The notes: generated by a model from the sequence alone, not told the origin. Counted from the first letter of the stretch, positions 16,701 to 25,773 are shown. The stretch: DNA of 64,000 nucleotides from Proteiniclasticum aestuarii (GCF_017368455.1 NZ_JAFNJU010000007.1:62001-126000); one strand, 5' to 3'. A program made the numbers and translations.

Positions 16701-19016
16701 GTGAATGCTTTTTGGGAAAAACTAATGACAGCAAAGAAGAAAGCGCCAAGAGTTCAGAAAAAAAAGAGATTTGAGGTGAAATCCCTTCTGAAAGCAGGGA
16801 AAGACAAGAAAGAAAATAAGAGTAAAAAAGCGAAATCAGAATCAAAAGGAAGAATAAGCTCGCTTTTCAGAAAGAATGCTGTAAAGAAGGATTCAGAAAA
16901 CAACAATGCAGTAGTGGAGGCGAAAAGCAGAAAGAGCATCGGTAAGAAGATGGTTGTCATGACACTTCTTATGGTTACCATACCACTTCTCGTATCAAAC
17001 ATCGCAAGTCTTACATACATGAACCAGAACTATGTAAAAGAAATGGAAGCTAACAACGATGTGTTGGCAGAGGCTATTGCAGACCAGGTTTCCGCCTTCA
17101 TCGAAAGAGGGTTCAATGTCACAGAGCAGCTTGCGGTGAACAATGATGTGAGAGAATACAATGGCCTTGCACAGTCCAGTGTGCTTTCCAGCACCGCAAG
17201 AGACCATGACTACTTCGATCTGATCTTTGTCGTGGATGAAGACGGGATGCAGACGGCCAGAAGCAAAGGAAGGCTGGGTAACAGCTCCGATCGATTCTGG
17301 TATACCAAGACCCGAGACGAAAAGGTTAAATGGGTCAGTGATTCCTACTATTCTCAGAATGGAGGAATACCAGTTACCACCATAGCGATGCCGGTTTACA
17401 ATCAGAACCTGACTTTTCTGGGTGTCATTGGATCGGATATCAAGCTCACAGCGCTTCAGGATCTCATCGCAGAACACAGCGAAGGAAGCAAGCTGGCTTT
17501 CATCATCGACGGACAAGGTACAGTCATTGCCCATAAGAACTATAATATGGTCAAGGAAATGTTCAACTATGTCTCTATGACCAAGCAGGTGCTGAGAAAA
17601 GACGCGTACGGAAAACCGGTTCTGGATGAATCCGGTGTTCAGATTGTCAATGAAGTACCCGTAAATGCTCCAGTAGAGCTCAATGAAATGGCGAAAAAGG
17701 CACTTGCGGGAGAAAGTGGTTTTGAGAGCTATACAGACCTGGATGGAGTGGAAGTAGTCAGTGCTTACAGACCCATTGCACTGCCTGGTGAGTCCGTCTC
17801 CTGGGCGGTCATCACCGTCGAGAGCAAGGATGAAGCCATGGCCTTCATCAATAACACGATATATTTTAGTCTTGTCATTGCAGTAGTTGCGCTTATCGCG
17901 GCAGTGGTCATCGCATCGCTGTTTGCAAGAAGCATATCCAGACCCATCAAGACCTCTTCACAGTATTTGAGCAGAATTGCACATGGGGATTTCACTGTGG
18001 ATGTAGATCAGAGACTTTTGAAAAGGCAGGATGAGATCGGTACAATATCCAATGGAATTCATGAGATGAAGAATTCCTTACGGAACCTGGTGGGGAAAAT
18101 CACGGAAACCTCCAATGGAATCAGTGCTCAGGTAGAGACTTCCATGAACAGCATCGTAGAACTAAACACGAATCTTGAGAGCGTATCTGCAACCACAGAA
18201 GAGCTTGCTGCTGGTAATGAGGAAACAGCGGCATCTACGGAAGAAATGGCAGCTGCGTCCTCCGAAATTGAAAAGGCTGTTCATTCTATCGCAGAGCGTT
18301 CCCAACACGGGGCTGTTGCCGCAAGAGAAACAGCTGAACGAGCGGACATTACTCAGAAGAAGGTGAGGGAGGCCCAGAAGAAGTCCGAAGAGATCTTCAT
18401 TGAGACGAAAGGAGATCTAGAAAGGGCCATCGAGGGGGCCAAGGTAGTGGATCAGATCAGAGTGCTCTCTGATGCCATTCTTCAGATCACAGCCCAGACC
18501 AACCTTCTGGCGCTCAATGCGGCCATCGAGGCTGCAAGAGCTGGTGAAGCTGGAAGAGGATTCTCTGTGGTTGCAGATGAAATCAGAAAACTAGCTGAAC
18601 AGTCTAAAGATGCAGCAACCAAGATTCAGGAAGTGACATCGAAAGTCACATCCTCAGTGGAACACCTTTCTGGAAGTTCCAATCAGCTTCTGAGCTATGT
18701 GGAAAAGGATGTGAAGAGTGACTATCAGAGCATGCTGGAAGTGGCGGCCAAGTACAATGAAGATGCAAGATATTTTGATGATCTGGTTACGGAGTTTAGT
18801 GCCACATCAGAAGAACTGCTAGCTTCGATAGAAAGTGTAACAGCAGCCATCGACGGAGTTGCTTCCGCAGCCAACGAAAGTGCCAGCGGAACTTCCGATA
18901 TCGCCGAAAAGATTTCTGAGTCCACCATGAAATCCAGTCAGGTAATGGATGAGATGGAAAAGACAAAAGATCAATCTCAGAATCTGAGAGAAGAAACAAG
19001 GAAGTTCAGACTATAG
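16701..19016 (+). CDS. Transmembrane chemoreceptor (dCache-HAMP-MCP) with a basic N-terminal extension
   Basis: A 771-residue methyl-accepting chemotaxis protein. Residues 1-83 are an unusual cytoplasmic leader rich in Lys and Arg. The first membrane helix follows (about 84-105, '[21 protein letters not shown]'), then a large extracellular double-Cache-like sensor (about 110-385) and the second helix (390-412). A HAMP domain ('[23 protein letters not shown]') and the signalling hairpin complete it ('[26 protein letters not shown]' at the tip). The start is GTG at 16701 behind AAAGGGGAA; a later ATG at about 16949 would remove the leader but has no good ribosome site. No convincing sigma-28 promoter was found in the 91-nt gap after fliT. 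Confidence 0.9.
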   Translation: MNAFWEKLMTAKKKAPRVQKKKRFEVKSLLKAGKDKKENKSKKAKSESKGRISSLFRKNAVKKDSENNNAVVEAKSRKSIGKKMVVMTLLMVTIPLLVSNIASLTYMNQNYVKEMEANNDVLAEAIADQVSAFIERGFNVTEQLAVNNDVREYNGLAQSSVLSSTARDHDYFDLIFVVDEDGMQTARSKGRLGNSSDRFWYTKTRDEKVKWVSDSYYSQNGGIPVTTIAMPVYNQNLTFLGVIGSDIKLTALQDLIAEHSEGSKLAFIIDGQGTVIAHKNYNMVKEMFNYVSMTKQVLRKDAYGKPVLDESGVQIVNEVPVNAPVELNEMAKKALAGESGFESYTDLDGVEVVSAYRPIALPGESVSWAVITVESKDEAMAFINNTIYFSLVIAVVALIAAVVIASLFARSISRPIKTSSQYLSRIAHGDFTVDVDQRLLKRQDEIGTISNGIHEMKNSLRNLVGKITETSNGISAQVETSMNSIVELNTNLESVSATTEELAAGNEETAASTEEMAAASSEIEKAVHSIAERSQHGAVAARETAERADITQKKVREAQKKSEEIFIETKGDLERAIEGAKVVDQIRVLSDAILQITAQTNLLALNAAIEAARAGEAGRGFSVVADEIRKLAEQSKDAATKIQEVTSKVTSSVEHLSGSSNQLLSYVEKDVKSDYQSMLEVAAKYNEDARYFDDLVTEFSATSEELLASIESVTAAIDGVASAANESASGTSDIAEKISESTMKSSQVMDEMEKTKDQSQNLREETRKFRL

Positions 19017-19060
19017 AGCATAATGTGATTCATCGTGAATAGAAATTCATAATAGAAAGG

Positions 19061-19103
19061 ATAATGGTGGAGGAAGGAGTAGTCTAACCCCACCTTATTT
19101 TAT
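19061..19103 (+). terminator. Probable terminator of the chemoreceptor gene
   Basis: ATAA and GGTGG (19061-19070, one bulged T) pair with CCACC and TTAT (19090-19098), leading into TTTTATTT. The stem is short and the loop 19 nt long, so strength is uncertain. Confidence 0.45.
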
Positions 19104-19435
19104 TTGATAAATTAAATCATACAGAAATGATACAAAGAAATCCTTTTCGTTGCACAAATGCGTATTATAGATAAAGCATATAAAATTGGAAAAAGTATTT
19201 TCAAACAAATGCCAACATATCGTTTGAACGGATTTATTACGAAGATTTAAACAAATAAATAACAATATTCACGATATGTACATAATATTACAGGATGCGA
19301 AACGGAGAAATCCGATTGTCGAATCGGTTTGCTTGAAAATCGAATTATATTCATTTAATTAAATATTCTAAAAATATAACAAACATCAATTTAGCAAGAA
19401 TAATGCATAATTAACACTCTTAGAATAATATATTG

Positions 19436-19464
19436 TTGATTTTACCGTATATAACTTGTAAAAT
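19436..19464 (+). promoter_or_regulatory. Promoter of the large flgB flagellar operon
   Basis: TTGATT (19436-19441), 17-nt spacer, TAAAAT (19459-19464) read as a housekeeping promoter about 105 nt before flgB. The inverted repeat CACTCTTA/TAAGAGTG (19415-19422 and 19467-19474) brackets it, with the downstream arm at the expected transcription start. This could be the operator for a flagellar master regulator. Confidence 0.55.
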
Positions 19465-19568
19465 GTTAAGAGTGATTGAATAAGCACTATTTATTACATA
19501 AGATGATGTCTTCATCATCAATGAATCTATTATGCAGTGGAAAAATAATATCCGTTGGAGGGGTTGTT

Positions 19569-19955
19569 TTGAAGGACTTGACATATCAGATACTGAAAAA
19601 TGGACTAGATGCATCATCTGCCAGACAGAAAGCCGTTTCTTCAAATATAGCCAATGTGAACACACCAGGATATAAAGCCAGTAAGATTTCCTTTGAAAAT
19701 GAGCTTGCAAAAGCCTTGAATAGAAGTGGTTCAGCCATGGTGAAGACCCATGAGAATCATCTGGGAGGGGCCATTGCTTCTGAAGTCAAGGGCGAAGTCA
19801 AGGTCATGGATGGAACCAGTATGGATGAGACAGGAAACAATGTGGATATCGACAAGGAAATGGTGGATCTCGCAGCCAATGAAATCTATTATTCCGCGCT
19901 GATTGAGCAAGTGAACAGAAAGCTCAGCAATATGAGCTATATCATCAACAGATAA
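19569..19955 (+). CDS. flgB: Flagellar proximal rod protein FlgB
   Basis: FlgB is one of the rod proteins joining the MS ring to the hook. The 128-residue product starts at TTG 19569, 5 nt after GGAGGGG (19557-19563). Its N-terminus 'LKDLTYQILKNGLDASSARQKAVSSNIANVNTPGYKASKISFE' carries the rod signature 'SSNIANVNTPGYK', and it ends in the usual helix ('EIYYSALIEQVNRKLSNMSYIIN'). A longer frame from 19476 is rejected because it would begin inside or beside the promoter. It is the first gene of the assembly operon, separated from flgC by an unusually long 142-nt gap. Confidence 0.94.
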   Translation: MKDLTYQILKNGLDASSARQKAVSSNIANVNTPGYKASKISFENELAKALNRSGSAMVKTHENHLGGAIASEVKGEVKVMDGTSMDETGNNVDIDKEMVDLAANEIYYSALIEQVNRKLSNMSYIINR

Positions 19956-20016
19956 GAGTATAAATAACAATCCGGCTTCTCGTGGCTAGTCGGAGTGGGT
20001 TGATTAAGAAAATCCG

Positions 20017-20037
20017 CATATATATTCAATATATATG
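20017..20037. promoter_or_regulatory. Perfect 21-bp palindrome in the flgB-flgC gap
   Basis: CATATATATT (20017-20026), one central C, then AATATATATG (20028-20037). The gap is 142 nt, whereas flgB and flgC usually lie within a few bases. It could be a protein-binding site for internal control or fold as an RNA hairpin between the two rod genes. A weak TTGATT box (20000-20005) lies just upstream, but no good -10 goes with it. Confidence 0.45.
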
Positions 20038-20097
20038 TTGCGTGCTACAGAAATGATATATAAATAATTCATATTCTCATATCTTAGGAGGTCGATT

Positions 20098-20532
20098 ATG
20101 TCTGTATTCAATTCCATGAAAATCAATGCATCAGGTTTAACGTTGGAAAGACTTAAACTTGATACCATCTCCTCCAATATTGCCAATGTGAACACCACAA
20201 GAACAGCAGAAGGCGGCCCATACTATAGAAAAGAGGTCATCTTTGAAGAAATGGTAGAGAGAGCCCAAAGCAGACTCACAGGTCAGTTCGAAAAAAGAAC
20301 GGCAGGAGTAAAAGTCACAGAAGTCTATGAAGATCAGGAGAACCTGAGAAGAGTATTTGATCCGGAACATGTGGATGCCGATGAAGAAGGTTATGTACTG
20401 ATGCCCAATGTGAACTTGCTGGATGAGATGGTAAGACTCATCGAAGCTCAGAGGTCCTATGAGGCCAATGCCACCGCGCTGAAAGCCAGCAAGGCTATGT
20501 TGAATAAAGCTCTGGATATTTCCAAAGGATAG
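20098..20532 (+). CDS. flgC: Flagellar proximal rod protein FlgC
   Basis: FlgC is a rod subunit exported by the flagellar gate. The 144-residue protein has 'MKINASGLTLERLKLDTISSNIANVNTTRTAEGGPYYRKEV', with the axial signature 'SSNIANVNTTRT..GGPY.RK', and the C-terminal 'LLDEMVRLIEAQRSYEANATALKASKAMLNKALDI' helix typical of FlgC. TAGGAGGTCG precedes the ATG. It is followed after 10 nt by fliE. Confidence 0.96.
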   Translation: MSVFNSMKINASGLTLERLKLDTISSNIANVNTTRTAEGGPYYRKEVIFEEMVERAQSRLTGQFEKRTAGVKVTEVYEDQENLRRVFDPEHVDADEEGYVLMPNVNLLDEMVRLIEAQRSYEANATALKASKAMLNKALDISKG

Positions 20533-20542
20533 GAGAAGCTAA

Positions 20543-20881
20543 ATGACACAGTTTATAAGTTCTTACAGTACAATTCTAGATCGTTACAATAACCTCATCG
20601 ATCAGGGGAATGGCCCTGCAAGAAAGGCCGATGAAAAGGAAATGGAAAGTCTCGGGCTTGGTGTGAGCTTCGGAGACATGTTTACCAGCCAGCTGGATAA
20701 ACTCAACACCAGTCAGATACAGGCCGATGAACTGGCCATGGATTTTGCTTCAGGCAATACAGAGGATCTTCATGAGGTCATGATTGCAGCAGAAGAAGCG
20801 AGAATCAGCATGGAACTGGCCGTGCAGGTGCGAAACAAGATTATTGAAGCTTATAAAGAACTAAGCAGTATGCAGCTATAG
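20543..20881 (+). CDS. fliE: Hook-basal body protein FliE
   Basis: FliE forms the link between the FliF ring and the rod. The 112-residue protein has the conserved C-terminal block 'ADELAMDFASGNTEDLHEVMIAAEEARISMELAVQVRNKIIEAYKEL', in which 'G...dlheVmia.eka..sl.l.vqvRnK...AY.Ei' is the FliE signature. It follows flgC closely. The next gene, fliF, is 254 nt away, leaving room for the structured RNA described separately. Confidence 0.95.
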   Translation: MTQFISSYSTILDRYNNLIDQGNGPARKADEKEMESLGLGVSFGDMFTSQLDKLNTSQIQADELAMDFASGNTEDLHEVMIAAEEARISMELAVQVRNKIIEAYKELSSMQL

Positions 20882-20923
20882 GATGGTCACAGAAAACGAG
20901 CGTAAGTAACAAGAGGAACATGC

Positions 20924-21058
20924 TTTTCCTTGATTGACCGATATGGAGAACTTCAATCTGAACATAAGGAAAAACAGACTGCTTGTATGAAGCGTGACTC
21001 CCTATAACTAGAAGGTTTATTGACGGGATTTTCGGGAGCGAAATACAAGCAGTTTTTT
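20924..21058 (+). ncRNA. Two-domain structured RNA ending in a terminator, between fliE and fliF
   Basis: Domain 1 (20924-20973) is a nested hairpin: TTTTCCTT pairs with AAGGAAAA (20966-20973), and inside it GATTGA (20932-20937) pairs with TCAATC (20953-20958). Domain 2 (20978-21053) closes with a perfect 10-bp stem, ACTGCTTGTA with TACAAGCAGT. It holds an inner CTCCC (20998-21002)/GGGAG (21034-21038) pairing and ends in six T residues (21053-21058). This is the shape of a cis-acting attenuator or riboswitch, or of a small RNA with its own terminator. I could not match it to a riboswitch family I know. It would set the ratio of flgB-flgC-fliE to the genes from fliF onward. Confidence 0.6.
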
Positions 21059-21135
21059 GCTGCAGAAATCATGAATACAGGCAGCAATCAAGAGGAAAAT
21101 GAGGGTTACACCTACCAGTAAGGAGCAATGCATTT

Positions 21136-22704
21136 ATGGAAATGACTAAGGGGATCACCCAGAAAATCAAGGGCGGATGGGAAAAAATCGATCAGGGAAA
21201 AAGGAACGCGCTGATTCTGGCAGGAACTGCCGTAACCATGTTTGTGGTTCTTTTTTCTATATATAGCAATCAGGTGACCTATGCTGCTCTTTTTACAGGC
21301 CTTGAACTTTCCGATGCGGCAGCTATTACGGAGGATCTGGATACCAGAGGTAACATAAGTTATCGTCTCGAAAACGGTGGAACGGATATCTATGTGGATG
21401 AGAAACATGTGGATAAGTACAGACTGGAACTGGCCATGAATGGTATGATGCCGGAAAACTCCACAGGCTTCGAGATTTTTGACGACATGGGTATGATGGT
21501 CACAGACGAGGACCGTAAGATCATGTATCAGAGGGCTTTAGAAGGAGAACTTCAGCGCTCCGTCATGTCACTGGATGAGATTGACAGTGCTAGAATTCAT
21601 CTCGTCATGAGTGAAGAAAGCATATTTAATACAGAACGAAGAGAAGCTTCCGCATCGGTCATCTTAAGCCTGAAGACTGGGGCGAAGCTTTCTGATGCAT
21701 CAGTCAGTGGTATCATCGCTCTGATCACAGGGGCAGTGGACAACCTGCCTGAAGAGAAGGTCAGAGTCATCGACGCCCAGGGAAACCTTATCAGTCTTGG
21801 CCTTGCACCAGGTGGTGAGATGTCAGGTATCGGGCTTCTGGATCAGCAAAGAGAAATCAAGAAGACCTTTGAAGAGGAAATCGAAAACAGCATACTCAGC
21901 CTATTGGGACCAGCACTTGGACCGGATAAACTGAAGGTGGCTGTCTATGCGGATCTGGATTTCGATGCGGAAGAAAAGACCGTCATAAGCTATGAGAATC
22001 CGGTGGTTCGAAGCGAACAGGTCAGTGTCACCGGACCAGATCTGAACCAGGAAGAGATCATGGACAATCCGGCTGGAGACAATACTCAGAATGTGCTGGA
22101 TGGAGAAGAAGACAGCATGAGCACTTTCGACAGCATCATCAACTACGAGCTGACGGAATCAAGAACCAGTACCATCAAGGCACCAGGAAAAGTCACAAAG
22201 CTCTCCACTTCACTTCTCTTTGACGGGAACCTGTCTGAAGGGCAGCGTGAAAGCATAAGAAACCTCATCTCCACTGCCACAGGCTATGACATGGAAAGGG
22301 GAGACGTCATCAGCATCGAAGGCGTGGTCTTTGACAAGAGCTATCAGGAAGACCTGGAAAAGAAACTGGAAGAGCAGAGGCTTCTGGATGAAGCCAACAG
22401 AACATTCATGGACAGATACTCCGATTATATTTATCTGGGCCTCTTCAGTCTCATTGGCCTTGTCTTCGTCCTTTCCTTCATGAAGATTCTCTTCGGCAAG
22501 AAGAAGAGAAAAGAAGAGGACGAATATACCCTTCTTCCACCACCTCTGGAGCAGGCTGAAGAAGGGAAGCCGGTGGACATCATCGAAGAGGTGTACCAGA
22601 AATTCACAGTGAAGGAAAATCAGAAAGAGAAGCAGATCAAGGAATATGCCGAAGAGCATCCTGAGATCGCAGCGGATCTTATCAAGGCTTGGATGAAAGA
22701 ATGA
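21136..22704 (+). CDS. fliF: Flagellar MS-ring protein FliF
   Basis: FliF is the membrane ring on which the basal body, switch and export gate are built. The 522-residue protein has an N-terminal membrane helix ('ALILAGTAVTMFVVLFSIYS', about 24-44), a YscJ/FliF ring-building domain with 'YRLENGGTDIYVDEKHVDKYRLELAMNGMMPE', a long periplasmic-type region, and a second helix ('YIYLGLFSLIGLVFVLSFMKIL', about 434-455). A charged cytoplasmic tail that binds FliG follows. Normal length. It starts 78 nt after the structured RNA's T-tract, with AAGGAG upstream. fliG follows after 10 nt. Confidence 0.95.
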   Translation: MEMTKGITQKIKGGWEKIDQGKRNALILAGTAVTMFVVLFSIYSNQVTYAALFTGLELSDAAAITEDLDTRGNISYRLENGGTDIYVDEKHVDKYRLELAMNGMMPENSTGFEIFDDMGMMVTDEDRKIMYQRALEGELQRSVMSLDEIDSARIHLVMSEESIFNTERREASASVILSLKTGAKLSDASVSGIIALITGAVDNLPEEKVRVIDAQGNLISLGLAPGGEMSGIGLLDQQREIKKTFEEEIENSILSLLGPALGPDKLKVAVYADLDFDAEEKTVISYENPVVRSEQVSVTGPDLNQEEIMDNPAGDNTQNVLDGEEDSMSTFDSIINYELTESRTSTIKAPGKVTKLSTSLLFDGNLSEGQRESIRNLISTATGYDMERGDVISIEGVVFDKSYQEDLEKKLEEQRLLDEANRTFMDRYSDYIYLGLFSLIGLVFVLSFMKILFGKKKRKEEDEYTLLPPPLEQAEEGKPVDIIEEVYQKFTVKENQKEKQIKEYAEEHPEIAADLIKAWMKE

Positions 22705-22714
22705 GGATGAAGGC

Positions 22715-23722
22715 ATGCAGATGAAGGAAAACGGCATAAAAAAAGCAGCGATTCTGCTAATTTCACTGGGACCGGAGGTGTCCTCTCAGATTCTGAAGCT
22801 CCTTCCGGATGAGATGATCCAGAAGGTGACTTATGAAATCGCCAATATTGAATATGTGGAGCCCCAGGACAGGGAAAAGGTCATTGAGGATTTTATGGAT
22901 ATGGCTTCCGCCAGGGAATATATCGTCGATGGTGGCATCGATTACGCAAGGAATCTGCTGAATAAAGCTCTAGGTAGCGTCAGAGCCAAGGAAATCATGG
23001 AAGTGCTGACTCAGATTCAGCAAAGAGAAAAACCCTTTGCCATCCTGAGAAAAGCGGATACCCATCAGCTGGCCAACATGCTGGCCAATGAGCATCCACA
23101 GACCATTGCGCTGATCATGTGCTACATTCAGCCTGATAAAGCAGCCAATGTGCTGGCTCTCTTTCCCAACGAGCTTCAGACTGAAGTGGCGGAAAGAATT
23201 GGAGTCATCAACAGGACTTCGCCAGCGGTGATCAAAAAGATTGAAAGCGTGGTACAGAACAAGTTCTCCAACATTATTGAGAGCGACGCGGAGAACATCG
23301 GTGGCGTGAAGACTCTGGTGGAGATCCTAAACTCTGTGGACAGAACCACAGAGAAGAACATCATCAGCGATCTGGAGAAGACCCAGCCGGAACTGGCCGA
23401 AGTGATAAAAGCGAATCTCTTCGTATTCGAAGACATCGTCACTCTGGACAAGAGCTCCATACAGAGGGTGCTCAGAGAAGTGGACAACGAGCAGCTGGTC
23501 CTGGCACTCAAGGGTGCATCGGAGGAAGTTTCCACCGTGGTCTATGCAAACCTTTCCAAGAGAGCGGCGGATACCGTACGGGAAGATATCGAGTTCATGG
23601 GACCGGTACGACTCTCCACAGTGGAAGAAGCGCAGCATAAGATTGTGGGCGTCATAAGAAAGCTGGAAGAAGCAGGAGAAATCGTCATAGGAAGGGGTGA
23701 TTCCGATAGCATTATCGTATAG
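22715..23722 (+). CDS. fliG: Flagellar motor switch protein FliG
   Basis: FliG is the C-ring protein that meets MotA and generates torque. The 335-residue protein shows the three armadillo-like domains: 'KKAAILLISLGPEVSSQILKLLPDEMIQKVTYEI' at the N-terminus, 'LANEHPQTIALIMCYIQPDKAANVLALFPNELQTEVAERI' (with the EHPQT motif) in the middle, and a charged C-terminal torque helix region ('DIVTLDKSSIQRVLREVDNEQLVLALKGA'). Its 3' end overlaps fliH by 26 nt. Confidence 0.96.
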   Translation: MQMKENGIKKAAILLISLGPEVSSQILKLLPDEMIQKVTYEIANIEYVEPQDREKVIEDFMDMASAREYIVDGGIDYARNLLNKALGSVRAKEIMEVLTQIQQREKPFAILRKADTHQLANMLANEHPQTIALIMCYIQPDKAANVLALFPNELQTEVAERIGVINRTSPAVIKKIESVVQNKFSNIIESDAENIGGVKTLVEILNSVDRTTEKNIISDLEKTQPELAEVIKANLFVFEDIVTLDKSSIQRVLREVDNEQLVLALKGASEEVSTVVYANLSKRAADTVREDIEFMGPVRLSTVEEAQHKIVGVIRKLEEAGEIVIGRGDSDSIIV

Positions 23723-24446
23723 AATCATCAAAAACAAGAACGCCTATGCCCAGGAGGAAAGAAAACTGGAAACCCTGGACATTGAGCTTTATCGGGAGAA
23801 GAAAGAGATCCAGTCCCAGTATGATGCGGTGTCTGAAGGAGAGGATCCGGAAGAATCCCTCCGCGAAGAAATCCGAAAGGAGCTTCTCCTTTCCATAGAA
23901 GAAGATAGAAAAGTGCTTCTTGAAAAAGCAAAGGAAGAACTGGAGAAAGAAAGGGAAGAGGTTCTGGCGCAAGCCAGGAACCAGGGCTTTGAGGAAGGGT
24001 ACATGGCAGGGAAGGAAGAAGGCTACGAGGAAACCCTGGCCTTCCGCAAGAACGCCATCACCATGTTAGAGGAAGCTGAGGTTCTTTCAAAGGAATATCT
24101 GGATGAAAATGAAGAGAAGATCATACAGCTCTCCGCAAGGATTGCTGAAAGGATTGTGGGAGAAACCCTGGAGACACAGGAAGATAGTCTGATGCTTCTG
24201 GCAAGACCCATTCTTCAGGAATACGGAAAGACGGAGAATGTCATCGTGACCTGCCATCCGGATAAAGTGGCCTTCATGAAGTGCCAGATTCCTGAAATCA
24301 AAGCCATGTGTCCCAAAGCCCATGTGCTGATCCTGCAGGATAGAAACCTGGAGGAGAACGACATTCTCATCGAGAATGAAAATCAGATTACAGACCTTTC
24401 CATCAGAAAGCAGATCGCCAGATTCATCGAACTGGCAACCGAGTAA
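23697..24446 (+). CDS. fliH: Flagellar export ATPase regulator FliH
   Basis: FliH binds the ATPase FliI and ties it to the C-ring. The protein, up to 249 residues, has a long charged coiled coil (about 15-110) with a glycine-rich 'QGFEEGYMAGKEEGYEE' segment (the GxxxG-type repeat of FliH) and a C-terminal domain ('IIQLSARIAERIVGETLETQEDSL'). The start is doubtful. The only canonical start upstream of the conserved part is GTG 23697, which lies inside fliG and directly abuts its ribosome-site-like AGGAAGG. Non-standard ATA at 23706 would be better spaced but is not a normal start. Confidence 0.88.
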   Translation: MIPIALSYRIIKNKNAYAQEERKLETLDIELYREKKEIQSQYDAVSEGEDPEESLREEIRKELLLSIEEDRKVLLEKAKEELEKEREEVLAQARNQGFEEGYMAGKEEGYEETLAFRKNAITMLEEAEVLSKEYLDENEEKIIQLSARIAERIVGETLETQEDSLMLLARPILQEYGKTENVIVTCHPDKVAFMKCQIPEIKAMCPKAHVLILQDRNLEENDILIENENQITDLSIRKQIARFIELATE

Positions 24447-24462
24447 GAGGAGGACGATGGCC

Positions 24463-25773
24463 ATGACCGAAGTATCCTTTGACAGGCTTTACGAAAAACT
24501 GGATAAAAGTACTCTGGCCTTAAAGATGGGAAAGGTCAAGAAAGTCATTGGTCTCATCATCCATGCGGTGGGTCTGAAGGTCTTCGTAGGAGAAGTGTGT
24601 CACATACTTATCGGAGAAAACATTAGAATCAGCGCGGAGGTGGTGGGGTTTCAGGATGAAAATGTCCTCCTCATGCCCCTTGGCGATGTACAGGGGATCG
24701 GACCAGGATGCCTGGTGCTTCCCACAGGAAACGCGCTGAAGGTGAAGGTGGGGGATGCGCTGCTCGGCTCCACGCTGGATGGTCTAGGCAATCCCATGGA
24801 CGAGATAAAGAGAAAGCTCACAGGTTATGGAGATATCAACAATGTGCCACCCAATCCCTTCCAGAGAAAAAAGATCGAGAAGGTCATGAGTACCGGGGTG
24901 AAGGCCATCGATGGCGTGCTCACCTGCGGTGAGGGACAGCGTATCGGTATCTTTGCCGGCAGCGGTGTGGGCAAGAGTACCCTTCTTGGCATGATCGCCA
25001 GATACTCCGATGCGGATGTCAATGTCATTGGACTCATTGGAGAAAGAGGCCGAGAGGTGCTGGAGTTCATCGAAAGAGACCTGGGGGAAGAAGGCTACAA
25101 GAAGTCCGTGATCATCTGCGCCACATCCGACCAACCGCCACTGGTGCGTCTGAAAGGCGCCTATGTAGCCACAGCCATAGCGGAATATTTCAGAGATCAG
25201 GGCAAGAAAGTCATGTTCATGATGGATTCGGTCACAAGATTCGCCATGGCCCAGAGAGAAATCGGTCTTGCCATCGGAGAGCCACCCACCACAAGAGGGT
25301 ATACGCCTTCGGTGTTTGCCACTCTGCCGAAGCTTCTGGAGCGGAGCGGTATGTCTAAAGATGGCTCCATTACAGCCTTCTATACGGTTCTTGTGGAAGG
25401 GGATGACATGAATGAGCCCATTGCTGATGCGGTGCGGGGAATTCTTGACGGACATATCGTGCTGTCGAGAAAGCTTGCAGGGAAGAACCATTTTCCATCC
25501 ATCGATGTGCAGCAGAGCGTATCCAGAGTCATGAAGGAAGTGGTTTCCAAGGAGCATTACGATTATGCCGGAAAACTCAAGGAAAACATGGCCAGATATC
25601 AGGAGTCGGAGGACCTCATCAATGTGGGAGCCTATGCCAAGGGAAGAAATCCGGAACTGGATAGGGCTGTGGAACTGAAAATGTCCATTGACGGGTTCCT
25701 GAAGCAGGAGACCGATGATTCCAGACACTATGAAGATACGATCAGAGAACTGGAAAACATATTCAGAAAGTAA
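24463..25773 (+). CDS. fliI: Flagellum-specific ATPase FliI
   Basis: FliI is the F1-beta-like hexameric ATPase that helps unfold and deliver export substrates. The 436-residue protein has Walker A 'GIFAGSGVGKSTLLGMIA', Walker B 'VMFMMDSVTRFAMAQREIGLA' and the family stretch 'GEPPTTRGYTPSVFATLPKLLERSG'. The ATG at 24463 is preferred over 24457 because AGGAGG (24448-24453) is then 9 nt away; the longer frame from 24376 only overlaps fliH. It lies 16 nt after fliH and 32 nt before fliJ. Confidence 0.96.
   Translation: MTEVSFDRLYEKLDKSTLALKMGKVKKVIGLIIHAVGLKVFVGEVCHILIGENIRISAEVVGFQDENVLLMPLGDVQGIGPGCLVLPTGNALKVKVGDALLGSTLDGLGNPMDEIKRKLTGYGDINNVPPNPFQRKKIEKVMSTGVKAIDGVLTCGEGQRIGIFAGSGVGKSTLLGMIARYSDADVNVIGLIGERGREVLEFIERDLGEEGYKKSVIICATSDQPPLVRLKGAYVATAIAEYFRDQGKKVMFMMDSVTRFAMAQREIGLAIGEPPTTRGYTPSVFATLPKLLERSGMSKDGSITAFYTVLVEGDDMNEPIADAVRGILDGHIVLSRKLAGKNHFPSIDVQQSVSRVMKEVVSKEHYDYAGKLKENMARYQESEDLINVGAYAKGRNPELDRAVELKMSIDGFLKQETDDSRHYEDTIRELENIFRK

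Larger units (their letters stand above)
19017..19568 (+). other. 550-nt AT-rich leader between the receptor gene and flgB
   Basis: No convincing gene is seen here. The stretch is clearly more AT-rich than its neighbours. It holds a terminator-like hairpin at 19061-19103 and a short perfect hairpin CCGATT-GTCG-AATCGG at 19312-19327 followed by TTT. Near its end, an inverted repeat (CACTCTTA 19415-19422, TAAGAGTG 19467-19474) encloses a housekeeping-type promoter. I looked for a cyclic-di-GMP type I riboswitch, known before flgB in some clostridia, and saw no matching core sequence. Confidence 0.6.

Noticed and set aside
19017-19568. Possible cyclic-di-GMP riboswitch upstream of flgB
   Set aside because: The type I core blocks (GCAAACC-like and GACGCAAAGC-like) are not present, and only short simple hairpins are seen.
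20938-20944. CCGATAT as a sigma-28 -10 box before fliF
   Set aside because: No TAAA-like -35 lies 14-16 nt upstream (the bases are CATG), and the motif is in the loop of a strong hairpin.
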